DNA of 44,593 bases from Gammaproteobacteria bacterium (GTDB taxonomy: Bacteria; Pseudomonadota; Gammaproteobacteria; Chromatiales; Chromatiaceae), in the NCBI GenBank assembly GCA_025458675.1, contig JALORY010000003.1:1-44593 (forward strand). The letters are read 5' to 3'. Below the pieces are notes generated by a model that saw only the letters and a list, made by a program, of their open reading frames with translations, was not told the origin of the DNA and made no database searches. Shown piece after piece: positions 1 through 8,303 of the stretch (the first letter of the stretch is position 1; the number at the start of each line of letters is the position of its first letter). The position numbers were made by a program, and so were the translations under genes.

Positions 1-522
1 ATAGCGCCCCGCGAGCTCGAGCGGCAGCCAGCCGCCCTCGAGCAGCAGGCGCGCGGCGCTGCCTGCGTAGCCGTCGACGTCGAGCCGCGGGCGATGCGCG
101 AAGTCCCTCGCCGCGCCGAGCTGGTGGATCCGTCCGAGGTAGCGGCCGAGCCATTCGAGGTGGTCCGGGTCGTCGAGGTCGGGTGTGCGTCCGCCGCGGC
201 GCGGGAACAGCGCGAAGCGGAAGCCGGCATGGCGGAACAGGCTGTCGCCGTGGTCGTCGCGCAGCGGCGCCACGACGGGAATCTCTGCCTCGGCGAGCGC
301 CGCGGCGAAGTCGTGCTCCTCGCGGATCGCCTCGTCGCTCCAGCGCGCCGGGCGGTAGAACTTCGCGACCACGGGCGGGGCGTCGTCCAGGCCGACCTGG
401 TAGACGCGGTTTTCGTAGCTGTTGAGCGCGAGCAGGTGGCCGTCGGGGCGAAAGCCCGCCGCCTCGACGGCGTCGAGGACGGTGTCGGGCGACAGCGCCG
501 CGTAGGGGTGCGGGTCGGTCAC
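1..522 (-). CDS. srkA: Stress response kinase A (SrkA/YihE), 5' part
   Basis: This reads as the first 174 codons of a SrkA/YihE-type Ser/Thr kinase of the APH/HSR1-like fold. It starts at a GTG at 522 and runs off the left edge. In the family the kinase is cytoplasmic and protects cells against stress-induced death linked to the Cpx response. Seen directly: an N-terminal LSPDTVLDAVEAAGF segment, the signature LNSYENRVYQV, then VVAKFYRPARW with the presumed ATP-binding lysine, EEHDF, and LGRYLGRIHQLG; all match the order in E. coli YihE. The catalytic loop and metal-binding Asp lie beyond the window. It sits 43 bp downstream of purC on the same strand, so cotranscription is possible. The GTG start was chosen because the match to YihE begins a few residues later and no ATG lies nearby. 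Confidence 0.88.
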   Translation of the reverse strand, partial: MTDPHPYAALSPDTVLDAVEAAGFRPDGHLLALNSYENRVYQVGLDDAPPVVAKFYRPARWSDEAIREEHDFAAALAEAEIPVVAPLRDDHGDSLFRHAGFRFALFPRRGGRTPDLDDPDHLEWLGRYLGRIHQLGAARDFAHRPRLDVDGYAGSAARLLLEGGWLPLELAGRY

Positions 523-565
523 GGGCGTTCGGGGCGGCCTGCGCGTCGTGGCGCGCGTGCGCCGC

Positions 566-1459
566 TCAGCGCCCGGTCAGCCGCTGCTCGGCCTCGCGGT
601 ACTTCTCCGCGGTGCGCCGGATCACCTCCTCCGGCAGCGCGGGGCCTGGCGCCTTCTTGTTCCAGTCCAGCGTCTCGAGGTAGTCGCGCACGTACTGCTT
701 GTCGAAGCTCGGCGGGCTGATCCCCGGCTGGTACTGGTCGGCGGGCCAGAAGCGCGACGAGTCGGGCGTCAGCACCTCGTCGATCAGGTGCAGCCGGCCG
801 GCGTCGTCGAGGCCGAACTCGAACTTCGTGTCCGCGATGATGATGCCGCGCGCGCGCGCGTACGCGGCTGCCTCGGTGTAGATGCGCAGGGCGACGTCGC
901 GCACCTGCGCGGCGAGCTCGGCGCCGAGCAGCCCCACGGTCTCGTCGAAGCCGATGTTGACGTCGTGCTCGCCGATCTCGGCCTTGGTCGAGGGCGTGTA
1001 GATCGCCTCCGGCAGCTGGTCGGCCATCCGCAGGCCTGCGGGGAGCGTTATGCCGCAGACGGCGCCAGTCTTCTGGTAGTCCTTCCACCCGGAGCCGATC
1101 AGGTAGCCGCGAACGATCGCCTCGACCGGCAGGGGCCGCAGCTTGCGGACGATGAGCGCGCGGTCGCCGAGGGACGCGCGTTCGGTCGCGTCCGGCACGG
1201 CGTCGGCGAGCGGCCGGCCGGAGAGGTGGTTCGGGATCAGGGTGCGGGTGCGCCCGAACCAGAAGTTGGACACGCGGGTGAGCACCTCGCCCTTGCCGGG
1301 GATCGGCTGGGGCAGAACCACGTCGAACGCCGAGAGCCGGTCCGTGGTCACGATCAGCAGGTGCCCGGCGTCGAGCTCGTAGATGTCGCGCACCTTGCCG
1401 CGGTTGCGCAGGGTGAGGCCCGCCAGGCGGGATTCGTAGAGGGCGGTCGCTGCGTCCAT
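566..1459 (-). CDS. purC: Phosphoribosylaminoimidazole-succinocarboxamide synthase (SAICAR synthetase)
   Basis: It catalyses ATP-dependent joining of CAIR and aspartate to give SAICAR in de novo purine synthesis, in the cytoplasm. The 297-residue product belongs to the longer, yeast Ade1-like class rather than the ~237-residue E. coli form. Motifs seen: GKVRDIY (residues 21-27) with the nucleotide-binding loop, TDRLSAFDV just after it, [17 protein letters not shown] in the middle, FEFGLDD and [13 protein letters not shown] toward the end. The ATG at 1459 was preferred over an upstream in-frame Met at 1546 because family similarity begins about there (LYESRLAGL) and the extra 29 residues are low complexity. 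A GGGGA ribosome site lies about 8 bases upstream. No other purine gene is adjacent. A TATACT -10-like box lies at 1485-1490. Confidence 0.95.
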   Translation of the reverse strand: MDAATALYESRLAGLTLRNRGKVRDIYELDAGHLLIVTTDRLSAFDVVLPQPIPGKGEVLTRVSNFWFGRTRTLIPNHLSGRPLADAVPDATERASLGDRALIVRKLRPLPVEAIVRGYLIGSGWKDYQKTGAVCGITLPAGLRMADQLPEAIYTPSTKAEIGEHDVNIGFDETVGLLGAELAAQVRDVALRIYTEAAAYARARGIIIADTKFEFGLDDAGRLHLIDEVLTPDSSRFWPADQYQPGISPPSFDKQYVRDYLETLDWNKKAPGPALPEEVIRRTAEKYREAEQRLTGR

Positions 1460-1484
1460 CGTGCGTTCCCCGGAAGAAAGTCGG

Positions 1485-1490
1485 AGTATA
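1485..1490 (-). promoter_or_regulatory. Candidate -10 box of purC
   Basis: The complement reads TATACT, a five-of-six match to the sigma70 -10 consensus, 26 bases upstream of the purC ATG. No convincing -35 hexamer is seen at 16-18 bases, so this rests on the hexamer and its position only. Confidence 0.3.
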
Positions 1491-1559
1491 CGGGCCGCGC
1501 CGCGCGGGATCACCGCGGGCGGCGGTCTATCATCCCAGCGATCCACGGAGTGCCCACGG

Positions 1560-2018
1560 ATGTCCCACGCCGTCCCGCCCGACGCCGACGCGCAGGCCTA
1601 CCTCGACGCCTTCCGCGGCAGCTTCGTCTCGGCGCTGCGCTGGCATCAGCTGGACGGCCTTTGGGCCGCGCTGCGCGCGCAGGCCGGTGACGACTGGTAC
1701 GTGTACGCGGTCGGCGAGCCGCCGCCCACAAGTCCCCTGGCTCGCGAACGGCTCCTCGCGTTCGTCGACGAGGTCGACCGTTTGCTCCGCAGGGAGCACG
1801 ACGAGGACTACTGCGGCATCGTGTACGCCGACGACCTCGCCAGTCCGCGCTTCATCAAGATCTACGATCCGCACCACCTGGGCGCGGTCTGCGGCTCGAG
1901 CGCGAACCCCCCGCTGCCGGGGTGGGTGCTGAGCCGGCTGCGCCCCTGCGACCTTCCGGCGACCCGGACGCCCACGGGGGCCCGGCGCCGCTGGTGGCGG
2001 GCGCTGTTCGGCGCCTAG
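1560..2018 (+). CDS. Hypothetical protein, 152 residues
   Basis: I do not recognise this family. The product is soluble by eye, with no signal peptide or membrane segment. The N-terminal half is helical and acidic ([23 protein letters not shown], then a long charged helix with [15 protein letters not shown]). The middle has a compact strand-rich piece around [10 protein letters not shown] and [11 protein letters not shown], followed by CGSS and a Pro/Arg-rich tail ending [10 protein letters not shown]. The HH pair and the Cys could bind metal, but nothing proves this. The ATG at 1560 was chosen because a GGAG lies about 9 bases upstream and the longer reading frame from 1461 would lie inside the purC leader. 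It diverges from purC; a TATCAT hexamer at 1528-1533 may be its -10 box. Confidence 0.6.
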   Translation: MSHAVPPDADAQAYLDAFRGSFVSALRWHQLDGLWAALRAQAGDDWYVYAVGEPPPTSPLARERLLAFVDEVDRLLRREHDEDYCGIVYADDLASPRFIKIYDPHHLGAVCGSSANPPLPGWVLSRLRPCDLPATRTPTGARRRWWRALFGA

Positions 2019-2080
2019 GGAAGCCGTCGGGCGTAACCGGAGGGAATCGTGGTACGATTCCCGACAGATTTACTTGGATA

Positions 2081-2563
2081 ATGGCCCGGTCGCAATCCCG
2101 CGCACTGAGCCGTTCCCGGAGAACGATCGTGGCCGAAAGCGAAACGAGACAGATGACGCTCCGCGAGCTCACCCGCACCGTCGTGCAGGTCCTCGAGTCC
2201 TGGGGGCTCAGCGCCGAGCAGATGCGCGCGGCCTTGATGCTGCCGCCGACCGTCGGGGCGGCGACCTTCCACCGCTACCGCGAGGGCCAGGAGTCGTTGC
2301 CGGAGGAGGGCAACGCGCTGCGCCGCGCCCAGTACATGCTGCGGATCGCCGATGCGCTGCGCACCACCTATCCGCGCAACCCGGAGATGGGCGGGCGGTG
2401 GATCCGGCGCGGCCACCGTCGCATGGGACGCCGCACGCCGCTCGACGTGATCCTGTCGGGCGACGAGGCGGGCATCATCGCCGTGCTGTCGGAGCTCGAC
2501 TGCACATTTTCCTGGGATATGACCGGCTCGCGGGCCGATTACGGCCCGCCCCGCGACGCCTGA
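2081..2563 (+). CDS. HTH protein with MbcA/ParS/Xre antitoxin-like C-terminus (DUF2384-like)
   Basis: The 160-residue product has a basic N-terminus, a helical part (residues about 25-100) that looks like an Xre-type helix-turn-helix region (LTRTVVQVLESWGLSAEQ, then FHRYREGQESLPEE) and a C-terminal stretch with RTPLDVILSGDEAGIIAVLSEL. That last pattern resembles the toxin-binding domain of MbcA/ParS/Xre antitoxins (tPLelL.....G...V...L). In those systems a RES-domain toxin gene is normally adjacent; none is seen here, since the next gene downstream is batD on the other strand. It may therefore be an orphan regulator. The start is uncertain: ATG at 2081 is given, but a GTG at 2129 or ATG at 2153 would keep the whole domain region. 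The DUF2384 assignment is by eye. Confidence 0.6.
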   Translation: MARSQSRALSRSRRTIVAESETRQMTLRELTRTVVQVLESWGLSAEQMRAALMLPPTVGAATFHRYREGQESLPEEGNALRRAQYMLRIADALRTTYPRNPEMGGRWIRRGHRRMGRRTPLDVILSGDEAGIIAVLSELDCTFSWDMTGSRADYGPPRDA

Positions 2564-2602
2564 CTGTCGGGCGCCCGCGCGCGACGTCCCGGCGGCAACG
2601 GG

Positions 2603-4276
2603 TCAGATCTTGCCTGAGGGATTGAGCGCCGGCAGCTGGCGGCGCGCGGCATCGCGGCGGCGCAGGCGCGGCAGCAGGCGCGGCCGGGTCTCTCGCCGGA
2701 ACGCCCGCTTCCACGCAGCGAAGTCCCCGATCGGCTGGCCCCCGTAGAGCGCCGAATCCAGCGTCGTCATCAGCGCTCGCACGCGCTCCGGGTCGGCGCG
2801 CCGCGCAGCTTCGGCGCAGATGCGGTCGCCCAGCTCGGGCAGCGGCAGCTGCGCCGGGATGCCGAGGTGCTTCTGCGACAGGAACTTGAGCAGCATCGCC
2901 CAGTCTTCCGGGTCGTCCTCCCTTTCGACGATGCGCAGGCAGAACCAGAGCCGCGCTGCCACGGGCAGGGCGCTCGCGATCCGCGGCCGCAGCCACTCCG
3001 CCAGGCGCCACGGCGAGACCGCGCGCAGGGCGCTGCCGAGCACACTGCCCAGGCCGCGCCGCGCCGGGGTGGCCTCGCCGCTCGCGCGGGTCGCGACGGC
3101 CGGCGGCGGGCTGAACACCATCACCCAGTAGCCCAGCACGACCGGCACGATGAGCAGGAGCGGGGCCCAGAACAGCCACTTGAGGCCGCCGCTGGGCACG
3201 ATGTCCGTGCCGTGCAGGCGCCGGCCCACGTCGTCCGGCGGCGGCCCTTCCGCCACGATCTGCCGGATGGGCAGCTCGGTCGTCTCCTGCTGCCCGGTCC
3301 CCAAGTTGAACCACGGCATGGGGACTGCCGGAATGTGCAGCTTGCCGCCGTGCTGCGGCACCACCGTGTAGCGCTCCAGGCGTCGGCCGGTGAGGAACCG
3401 GCCATCCGGCGTCACGCCGCCCTCGGTCTGCGCGTCTTCGAGGTAGATCTTGAAGTCCTTGGCGCTGCGCAGCGCCGCCTCGGCGCTCGGCAGCTGGCTA
3501 CCCACCGTGCCGACCGCGGTGACCTCCACGGTCAGCTGCATCGGGTTGCCGGCCGTGGGCCGCGGATCCCGGCTCAGGTTGCCTCGCACTGCCAGGTGGT
3601 AGAGGGGCAGCCAGGGCTGGACGGGGGCAGCCGGCGGACGGACCGTCAGCCGCAGGGGCTCGGAGCTCACGTCGAAAGACTGGCGACTGCCGGACCGCAC
3701 GCCGCGCACCCGGACAGGCGGCAGCACGATCTCGCCGCTCTCGAGCGGGGTCAGCACGTAGCGGAACTCGTTGACGATCTCGCGCTTGTCGGCCCGCTGC
3801 CGCGCGCTCGACCGCGGCCCGTCCAGCGGCCGGATCACGGTCGCGCCGCTCGAGGGCAGCTCGGGCGACGCCTCGGCCAGATTGCCGCCACTCGACACCT
3901 GCAACGTGAGGATGACGTCCTGCCGGACGTAGGGCGCGGGGTCGCTGAGCTGCAGCTCCACCCGGGGCGGCGAGGTATCCACGGCGGACTGTTGCCCTGC
4001 CGGGTAGTTGCCGTACGGCAGCGCGGGGGTCGCGCCGCCCATCGGCGGTCCCTGCGCGAAGCTCGGGGCCTGTGCCGCGGGAGGCGACCCGTAGCGCGTT
4101 GGCGGGCGAAAGACCGGCGCTCCGTTCGTCACCGCAGGCGATCCACCTGCCCACGGGATGGCGGGCTGGGCGGCCTCGCGCTGGGCCTGTACGCCGGGCG
4201 CGCCCGTCTCGGCGCGGACGCCCGCTGCGCAAAGCGCCGCGAGGGCCAGGGGGATCATAGGCAGTCGACTGCTCAC
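2603..4276 (-). CDS. batD: BatD-like protein
   Basis: Last gene of the Bat locus, 557 residues. An N-terminal signal peptide (about residues 1-22, MSSRLPMIPLALAALCAAGV) is followed by a Pro/Gly/Ala-rich linker and a BatD (oxygen tolerance) region of Ig-like beta repeats from about residue 100, starting RVELQLSDPAPYVRQDVILTLQV. A transmembrane segment lies near residues 363-388 (LKWLFWAPLLLIVPVVLGYW). The roughly 150-residue cytoplasmic tail is helical and basic and ends RRQLPALNPSGKI. In Bacteroides and Leptospira, Bat proteins have been tied to aerotolerance or stress tolerance; the molecular role is not settled. The start at 4276 is 15 bases past the batC stop and gives a clean signal peptide. 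BatD probably exposes its beta domains to the periplasm and interacts with the vWA proteins BatA and BatB. Confidence 0.88.
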   Translation of the reverse strand: MSSRLPMIPLALAALCAAGVRAETGAPGVQAQREAAQPAIPWAGGSPAVTNGAPVFRPPTRYGSPPAAQAPSFAQGPPMGGATPALPYGNYPAGQQSAVDTSPPRVELQLSDPAPYVRQDVILTLQVSSGGNLAEASPELPSSGATVIRPLDGPRSSARQRADKREIVNEFRYVLTPLESGEIVLPPVRVRGVRSGSRQSFDVSSEPLRLTVRPPAAPVQPWLPLYHLAVRGNLSRDPRPTAGNPMQLTVEVTAVGTVGSQLPSAEAALRSAKDFKIYLEDAQTEGGVTPDGRFLTGRRLERYTVVPQHGGKLHIPAVPMPWFNLGTGQQETTELPIRQIVAEGPPPDDVGRRLHGTDIVPSGGLKWLFWAPLLLIVPVVLGYWVMVFSPPPAVATRASGEATPARRGLGSVLGSALRAVSPWRLAEWLRPRIASALPVAARLWFCLRIVEREDDPEDWAMLLKFLSQKHLGIPAQLPLPELGDRICAEAARRADPERVRALMTTLDSALYGGQPIGDFAAWKRAFRRETRPRLLPRLRRRDAARRQLPALNPSGKI

Positions 4277-4291
4277 GTTACGTCCTCTTCG

Positions 4292-5707
4292 CTACCAGGG
4301 GCGCGGCTCGTGTAGGCCGCCACGGCTGCGCAACGCCCGCTGCTCTTCCAGCCGGAACTGGTTGCGCAGCAGATAGGCCGGAGCCCCCTCGGCCTGCTCG
4401 AGCAGCTGTTCGAGCAGCGCCAGATTGGTCTGGGCAGCCCCCTCGCCGCCCGCGATCTGGCCCCGCTCGCCTTCCCCCTCCGACGGTCCCGGCTTGCCTG
4501 CCGCCTCGAACTCGTCCACCGCTTTGGCCTGCGTCGCGGTCTCCGCACGGAACTGCTCCGGTCCCTTTGGCGGCGCGGCAGGCCGATTCTTGCCTGCCCG
4601 GGAGTCCTGAGCCTGCTCTCCGCTGCCACCGGCCGCGGTGGAGCCCTCGGCTCCCGGACGATCTTCGCCGCCCGTGCGTGCCCCGCCATCGGACGGGCCA
4701 TCCTTTGCCATCCGCTTATCTTCTTCTAATCCGGCCTCCGGCGTCGTTGACTTATCCCCGTGCTCCCGCTCGTCGCCCTCGTCCCCCCGGTCGCGGGCAT
4801 CCGGCCGGTCGCGCGCCCCCTCGGCGAGGTCCGCTTCGCTCGGGTCTGATTCCTTCCCTCGATCGGTCCCGCTGGCGGCACCCTCTGAACGCTCGCGGCT
4901 CTCGCCCTCTCCCTGGCCCGCGCCGGTGGCACCCTGCGCGCTCGACTGGTCCTTCTGCTCGCCTGACTGGCTCGAAGACTCCCCCGCCTCGCCTCCCGCG
5001 GACTGCGGCTCCTGCTGCGATTGTCCGCCGGACTGCTGTTGCTTCTCCTGCTGCGACTGTTCGCCGGATTGCTGCTGCTTCTCCTGCTGCGACTGTTCGC
5101 CGGATTGCTGCTGCTTCTCCTGCTGCGACTGCCCGCCGGATTGTTGCTGCTTCTCCTGCTGCGACTGCCCGCCGGATTGTTGCTGCTTCTCCTGCTGCGA
5201 CTGCCCGCCGGACTGCTGCTGCTTCTCCTGCTGCGATTGCCCGCCGGACTGCTGCTGTTGCTGCTCCTTTTGCGCCTGCGGGTCGGCTTTCGGCTGCTCT
5301 GCCCGGCGTTGCGCCTCCGCCCTAGCGAGCAGGGCGCGCGCGATGTCGAGATTGTGGCGCGCATCGGCGTGGCCCGGGTCCGATTCGAGCACCTCGGTCC
5401 AGGCCGCGGCGGCGCCGTCTACGTCGCCCTGACGGAAGCGGGCGTTGCCCAAGTTGTAGCGGGCGTCCGTGCGCCGCTCCGGGCGCTCGACCCGCTCGAA
5501 CGAGCGGGCCGACCCCGCGTAGTCCTCGGCGCGGTAGAGCGCCACGCCACGCCGGTAAGGGTCTTCGAACGCCGCGGCGGCCTCGGCGTGGCGGCCGTCG
5601 CGCGCGAGGCGCTCGCCCTCCTGCTCGCGGGTCTCGAACCATCCGGCTGCGCCGGTGGCGGAGGCGATCACGCCCAGCAGCAACGGGAGGATGGCGGACG
5701 GTCTCAT
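4292..5707 (-). CDS. batC: BatC-like TPR protein with Gln-rich tandem repeat
   Basis: The product has 471 residues. A signal peptide or N-terminal anchor (MRPSAILPLLLGVIASATGAAGW) precedes about three TPR-like helical pairs at residues 25-130, including RYNLGNARFRQGDVDGAA and HADARHNLDIARALL. Residues about 148-232 are a perfect-looking tandem array of a 12-residue unit, SGGQSQQEKQQQ, in seven copies (two have SGEQ). A long Glu/Asp/Ser/Gly/Lys-rich disordered stretch follows. The C-terminal 30 residues (YLLRNQFRLEEQ) resemble the conserved end of BatC, where TPR proteins precede BatD. It overlaps batB by four bases (ATGA), which fixes the start at 5707. The low-complexity middle is far longer than in usual BatC proteins. 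The likely role is a periplasmic or membrane-tethered scaffold for BatA/B/D. Confidence 0.85.
   Translation of the reverse strand: MRPSAILPLLLGVIASATGAAGWFETREQEGERLARDGRHAEAAAAFEDPYRRGVALYRAEDYAGSARSFERVERPERRTDARYNLGNARFRQGDVDGAAAAWTEVLESDPGHADARHNLDIARALLARAEAQRRAEQPKADPQAQKEQQQQQSGGQSQQEKQQQSGGQSQQEKQQQSGGQSQQEKQQQSGGQSQQEKQQQSGEQSQQEKQQQSGEQSQQEKQQQSGGQSQQEPQSAGGEAGESSSQSGEQKDQSSAQGATGAGQGEGESRERSEGAASGTDRGKESDPSEADLAEGARDRPDARDRGDEGDEREHGDKSTTPEAGLEEDKRMAKDGPSDGGARTGGEDRPGAEGSTAAGGSGEQAQDSRAGKNRPAAPPKGPEQFRAETATQAKAVDEFEAAGKPGPSEGEGERGQIAGGEGAAQTNLALLEQLLEQAEGAPAYLLRNQFRLEEQRALRSRGGLHEPRPW
5012..5263 (-). repeat. 36-bp tandem repeat inside batC (7 copies)
   Basis: Seven in-frame copies of a 36-bp unit encode SGGQSQQEKQQQ or near variants. 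The DNA copies differ mostly at third positions (for example actgc/attgt). The array keeps the reading frame. The last copy toward the gene end is diverged and encodes EPQSA in place of EKQQQ. Confidence 0.9.
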
Positions 5708-6735
5708 CGGGGCCTCGACACCGGCTGCACCGCCGCGCGCCGCCGGAACTCGAAGAGCAGCCAGAGCGCGGCCGGCGCCAGGAACCACCAGAACGGCTCG
5801 TGCCAGACGCGCAGGCGCTCGTCGCCCACCTTGCGCGCGCGGCCCGACGCGGCCGCGGCGCGTGCGATGGCGCGCACGTCGTCGTCGCGGTAGTCGGCGG
5901 CCTGGTACTCGCCTCCGGTCTGCGCCGCGATGGTGCCAAGCAGCGTCGCGTTGAGCCGGGAGACGACAGGGCTGCCGGTGCGCTCGAGCAGCGGTCGCCC
6001 CTGCGGGCCGATCACGGGTGCGCCCTGCGGGGTGCCGATCGCGAGCACGTGCAGCCGGATTCCCTGGTCCCGCAGCGCCGCCACCTCGGCGTCGAGCTCG
6101 AGGTCCTGGAAGTCGCCGTCGCTGATCAGGAGCAGGTTCTTCGCCGCGTCGGCGGGCTGGGTCGCGAGCAGCTGGCGGCCGCGGGCGATAGCCTGCGCCG
6201 GCCGGCTGCCCTGCAGGCGGACGAGGTCGGGGCCGAGGGCGGGCAGGGTGCGGCGAACGGACGCCGTGTCGTCGGTCACCGGCGAGACCACCGTCGCCAC
6301 CGACGCGAAGGCGACGAGGCCGATCCGCAGGCCCTCGGCCACGTTCAGCAGGTCCTCGATCTCCTGCCGCGCGCGGGCGAGGCGCGTCGGCGACACGTCC
6401 CCGGCTTCCATCGATCGCGAGATGTCGAGCAGCACCACGAGGCCGGCGCCGGGCTCGAACACCTGCACCTGCTCGTAGTCCCACCGGGGTCCCGCAAAGG
6501 CGAGCACGGCCAGCGTCCACGGCACGGACCACGCGAGCAGTTGGCCGAAGGCCCCGCTTGCGCCCGTGCGCGCCGTGCCGGCGAGGTGCGGGAGCAGCGC
6601 CGCGTCGGCGTAGTCGCGCTCGCGCCGTGCCTCGGGCGCCGCGCGGCGGGCCCTACGCTGCAGCACGCCCACCGCGGGGATCAGCGCGAGCAGCAGCAGC
6701 CACGCCGGCGATGCGAACTGGAGGCCCTCAGCCAC
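5704..6735 (-). CDS. batB: BatB-like von Willebrand factor A membrane protein
   Basis: The product has 343 residues and acts at the inner membrane. Two N-terminal hydrophobic segments (about 8-26 and 66-82) precede a vWA domain whose MIDAS metal site is intact: DISRS at 104-108, with the Thr and Asp loops in the following 130 residues (LLLISDGDF is the third MIDAS loop). A C-terminal transmembrane helix near 315-335 (PFWWFLAPAALWLLF) ends the fold. The GTG start at 6735 overlaps the batA stop by eight bases. An in-frame Met at 6762 would extend the protein by nine residues into batA and lacks support. The vWA domain probably binds partner proteins through Mg2+; MoxR-type ATPases commonly act on such vWA proteins. 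Confidence 0.9.
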   Translation of the reverse strand: MAEGLQFASPAWLLLLALIPAVGVLQRRARRAAPEARRERDYADAALLPHLAGTARTGASGAFGQLLAWSVPWTLAVLAFAGPRWDYEQVQVFEPGAGLVVLLDISRSMEAGDVSPTRLARARQEIEDLLNVAEGLRIGLVAFASVATVVSPVTDDTASVRRTLPALGPDLVRLQGSRPAQAIARGRQLLATQPADAAKNLLLISDGDFQDLELDAEVAALRDQGIRLHVLAIGTPQGAPVIGPQGRPLLERTGSPVVSRLNATLLGTIAAQTGGEYQAADYRDDDVRAIARAAAASGRARKVGDERLRVWHEPFWWFLAPAALWLLFEFRRRAAVQPVSRPR

Positions 6736-7753
6736 GGACGCTCCACAGGGGACGCACGCCACCCGGCAAGACGCCGAGGCCGAGCAGGGCGAGCAGCGCG
6801 ACGCCGAGCGGCCACCGGTAGAGCGGGCGCGGGATCAGCACGGTGCGCGTCTCGGCCTCGCTCTTCGCGAGCTCGTTGATCCGCGCCGAGATGCGCTCCA
6901 GCGCCTGGGTGTCCGTGGCGGGGAAGTAGCTGCCGCCCGTCGCCGCCGCGATCGCGCGCAGCGCGTCCTCCTCGAAACCGAGGTCGTCGCGTTGGACCAT
7001 CCGGCCACCCTCGACGATCGGCACCGAGGCCTGCTTGCTGCCGACGCCGATTGCGTAGATGCGCACGCCTTCGGACGCGGCCAGCCGGGCGGCCTCGAGC
7101 GGCGGCAGGGTGCCACCCGTGTTGTCGCCGTCGGTGATGAGCACCAGCACGCGCGAGCCTTCGGGGCGGTGGCGCAGCCGCTTGACGCCGACGCCGATCG
7201 CGTCGCCGATCGCGGTGCCGTCGCCCGCGATGCTCGTCGCCAGGTCGTCGAGCAGCACGCGGACGGCCGCGCGGTCGAGCGTGAGCGGCGACAGCACGAA
7301 CGCCTGGTTCCCGAACACGATCAGGCCGATCCGGTCGCCGGCCCGCTGCTCCACGAAGCGAGCCATCACGCCCTTGACCACCGCCATGCGCGTCACCTGC
7401 CGACCCTCGCTGGCGAAGTCCAGCGCGTCCATCGAGTGGGACGCGTCCACCGCGAGCATCAGGTCGTAGCCCTCGTTGCGCATCTCGACGTGCGGCTCGA
7501 GCCACTGCGGTCGCATCAGCGCCACCACCATGCCGATCCAGGCCAGGGCGAGCAGCCAGGGGCGCGGCCCGCCACGCCGCAGCCAGCCCGGCTTGCGTGT
7601 CGCGAAGGCCGCGTCGAGGTGCGCGAGCGTCGGGTGCAGCAGGGTGACGCGCCGCGCGCGCGGCTCCGGCACGGCGGCGGGACGCAGGAGGCGCTGCACC
7701 GCGAGCGGCAGCGGGAGCAGCAGGGCGAGCCAGGGCCAGGCGAACTCAACCAT
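6728..7753 (-). CDS. batA: BatA-like von Willebrand factor A membrane protein
   Basis: The product has 341 residues and is a paralogue of the next gene, batB. Hydrophobic segments lie at about 3-23 and 62-81 (RPWLLALAWIGMVVALM). The vWA domain follows with MIDAS residues D103-S105-S107 in AVDASHSMD, a Gly-rich GDGTAIGDAIGVG loop holding the conserved Thr, and LITDGDNTGG as the third MIDAS loop. A C-terminal helix near 318-332 anchors the end. It overlaps the DUF4381 gene by eight bases and batB by eight, so translational coupling is likely. In related loci the MoxR ATPase together with DUF58, BatA and BatB is proposed to mature or insert envelope protein complexes; that role is inferred from family work and not shown here. 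Confidence 0.9.
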   Translation of the reverse strand: MVEFAWPWLALLLPLPLAVQRLLRPAAVPEPRARRVTLLHPTLAHLDAAFATRKPGWLRRGGPRPWLLALAWIGMVVALMRPQWLEPHVEMRNEGYDLMLAVDASHSMDALDFASEGRQVTRMAVVKGVMARFVEQRAGDRIGLIVFGNQAFVLSPLTLDRAAVRVLLDDLATSIAGDGTAIGDAIGVGVKRLRHRPEGSRVLVLITDGDNTGGTLPPLEAARLAASEGVRIYAIGVGSKQASVPIVEGGRMVQRDDLGFEEDALRAIAAATGGSYFPATDTQALERISARINELAKSEAETRTVLIPRPLYRWPLGVALLALLGLGVLPGGVRPLWSVRG

Positions 7754-8282
7754 GACCCACCTCCGGCAGCCGACGCGGTGGCGGCCACCACGAGAGGCGA
7801 GCAGGGCGGCGCGCCCAGGGCACGGCGGCGTCGATGAGCCGGCGCAGCGCGTCGGGGTTCGCCGCTGTGCCGGGGGGCGCGTAAGGCAGGTCGAGCAGCG
7901 GCTCGCCGGCGCTGCGCCAGCTGAATCCCTCGGGGTCGTGCAGCGTCAGCCACTCGAGCCAGTCGTCGCCAACGCGCCCGGCACAGGCAGCCCTTCCGTG
8001 CCGCGCGATGGCGATGCGCCGCAGGAGCTGCGACAGCTCGGCGGCGACGGCGGTCCCGTCGGCCTCGCCGACGCGGCGTCGCAGTGCGGCGAGGCGCCGG
8101 CGCGCGTCCAGGTGCCAGGTGAAGAACGGGTAGCGCCAGACGAAGCGCAGCGCGACGAGCGCGAGCCAGCCGGCGAGCACCGCCGCGGCCGCGACCAGCC
8201 ACCAGCCCGGCGCCGGCGGCCAGAAACCGACGGCGTCGAGACCGTGGATGTCGCGGATGGGGAGATCGACCGGGCTGCTCAT
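7746..8282 (-). CDS. DUF4381 membrane protein of the Bat locus
   Basis: The product has 178 residues. It opens with a short periplasmic or cytoplasmic strand (LPIRDIHGLDAVGFWPPAPGWW) that is the signature of DUF4381, then one transmembrane helix (about 27-47, WLVAAAAVLAGWLALVALRF) and a helical cytoplasmic domain with an ARRRLAALRR segment. The family is almost always encoded between DUF58 and batA genes, as here. It overlaps batA by eight bases; the gap to the DUF58 stop at 8304 is 21 bases. No catalytic motif is seen. A scaffold or membrane adaptor role is likely. Confidence 0.88.
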   Translation of the reverse strand: MSSPVDLPIRDIHGLDAVGFWPPAPGWWLVAAAAVLAGWLALVALRFVWRYPFFTWHLDARRRLAALRRRVGEADGTAVAAELSQLLRRIAIARHGRAACAGRVGDDWLEWLTLHDPEGFSWRSAGEPLLDLPYAPPGTAANPDALRRLIDAAVPWARRPARLSWWPPPRRLPEVGHG

Positions 8283-8303
8283 GGGGGGCTGGTGGCCGTG
8301 GCC

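Noticed and set aside
5012-5263. Possible CRISPR array
   Set aside because: Units of 36 bp follow each other with no spacers and keep the batC frame, so this is a coding tandem repeat.
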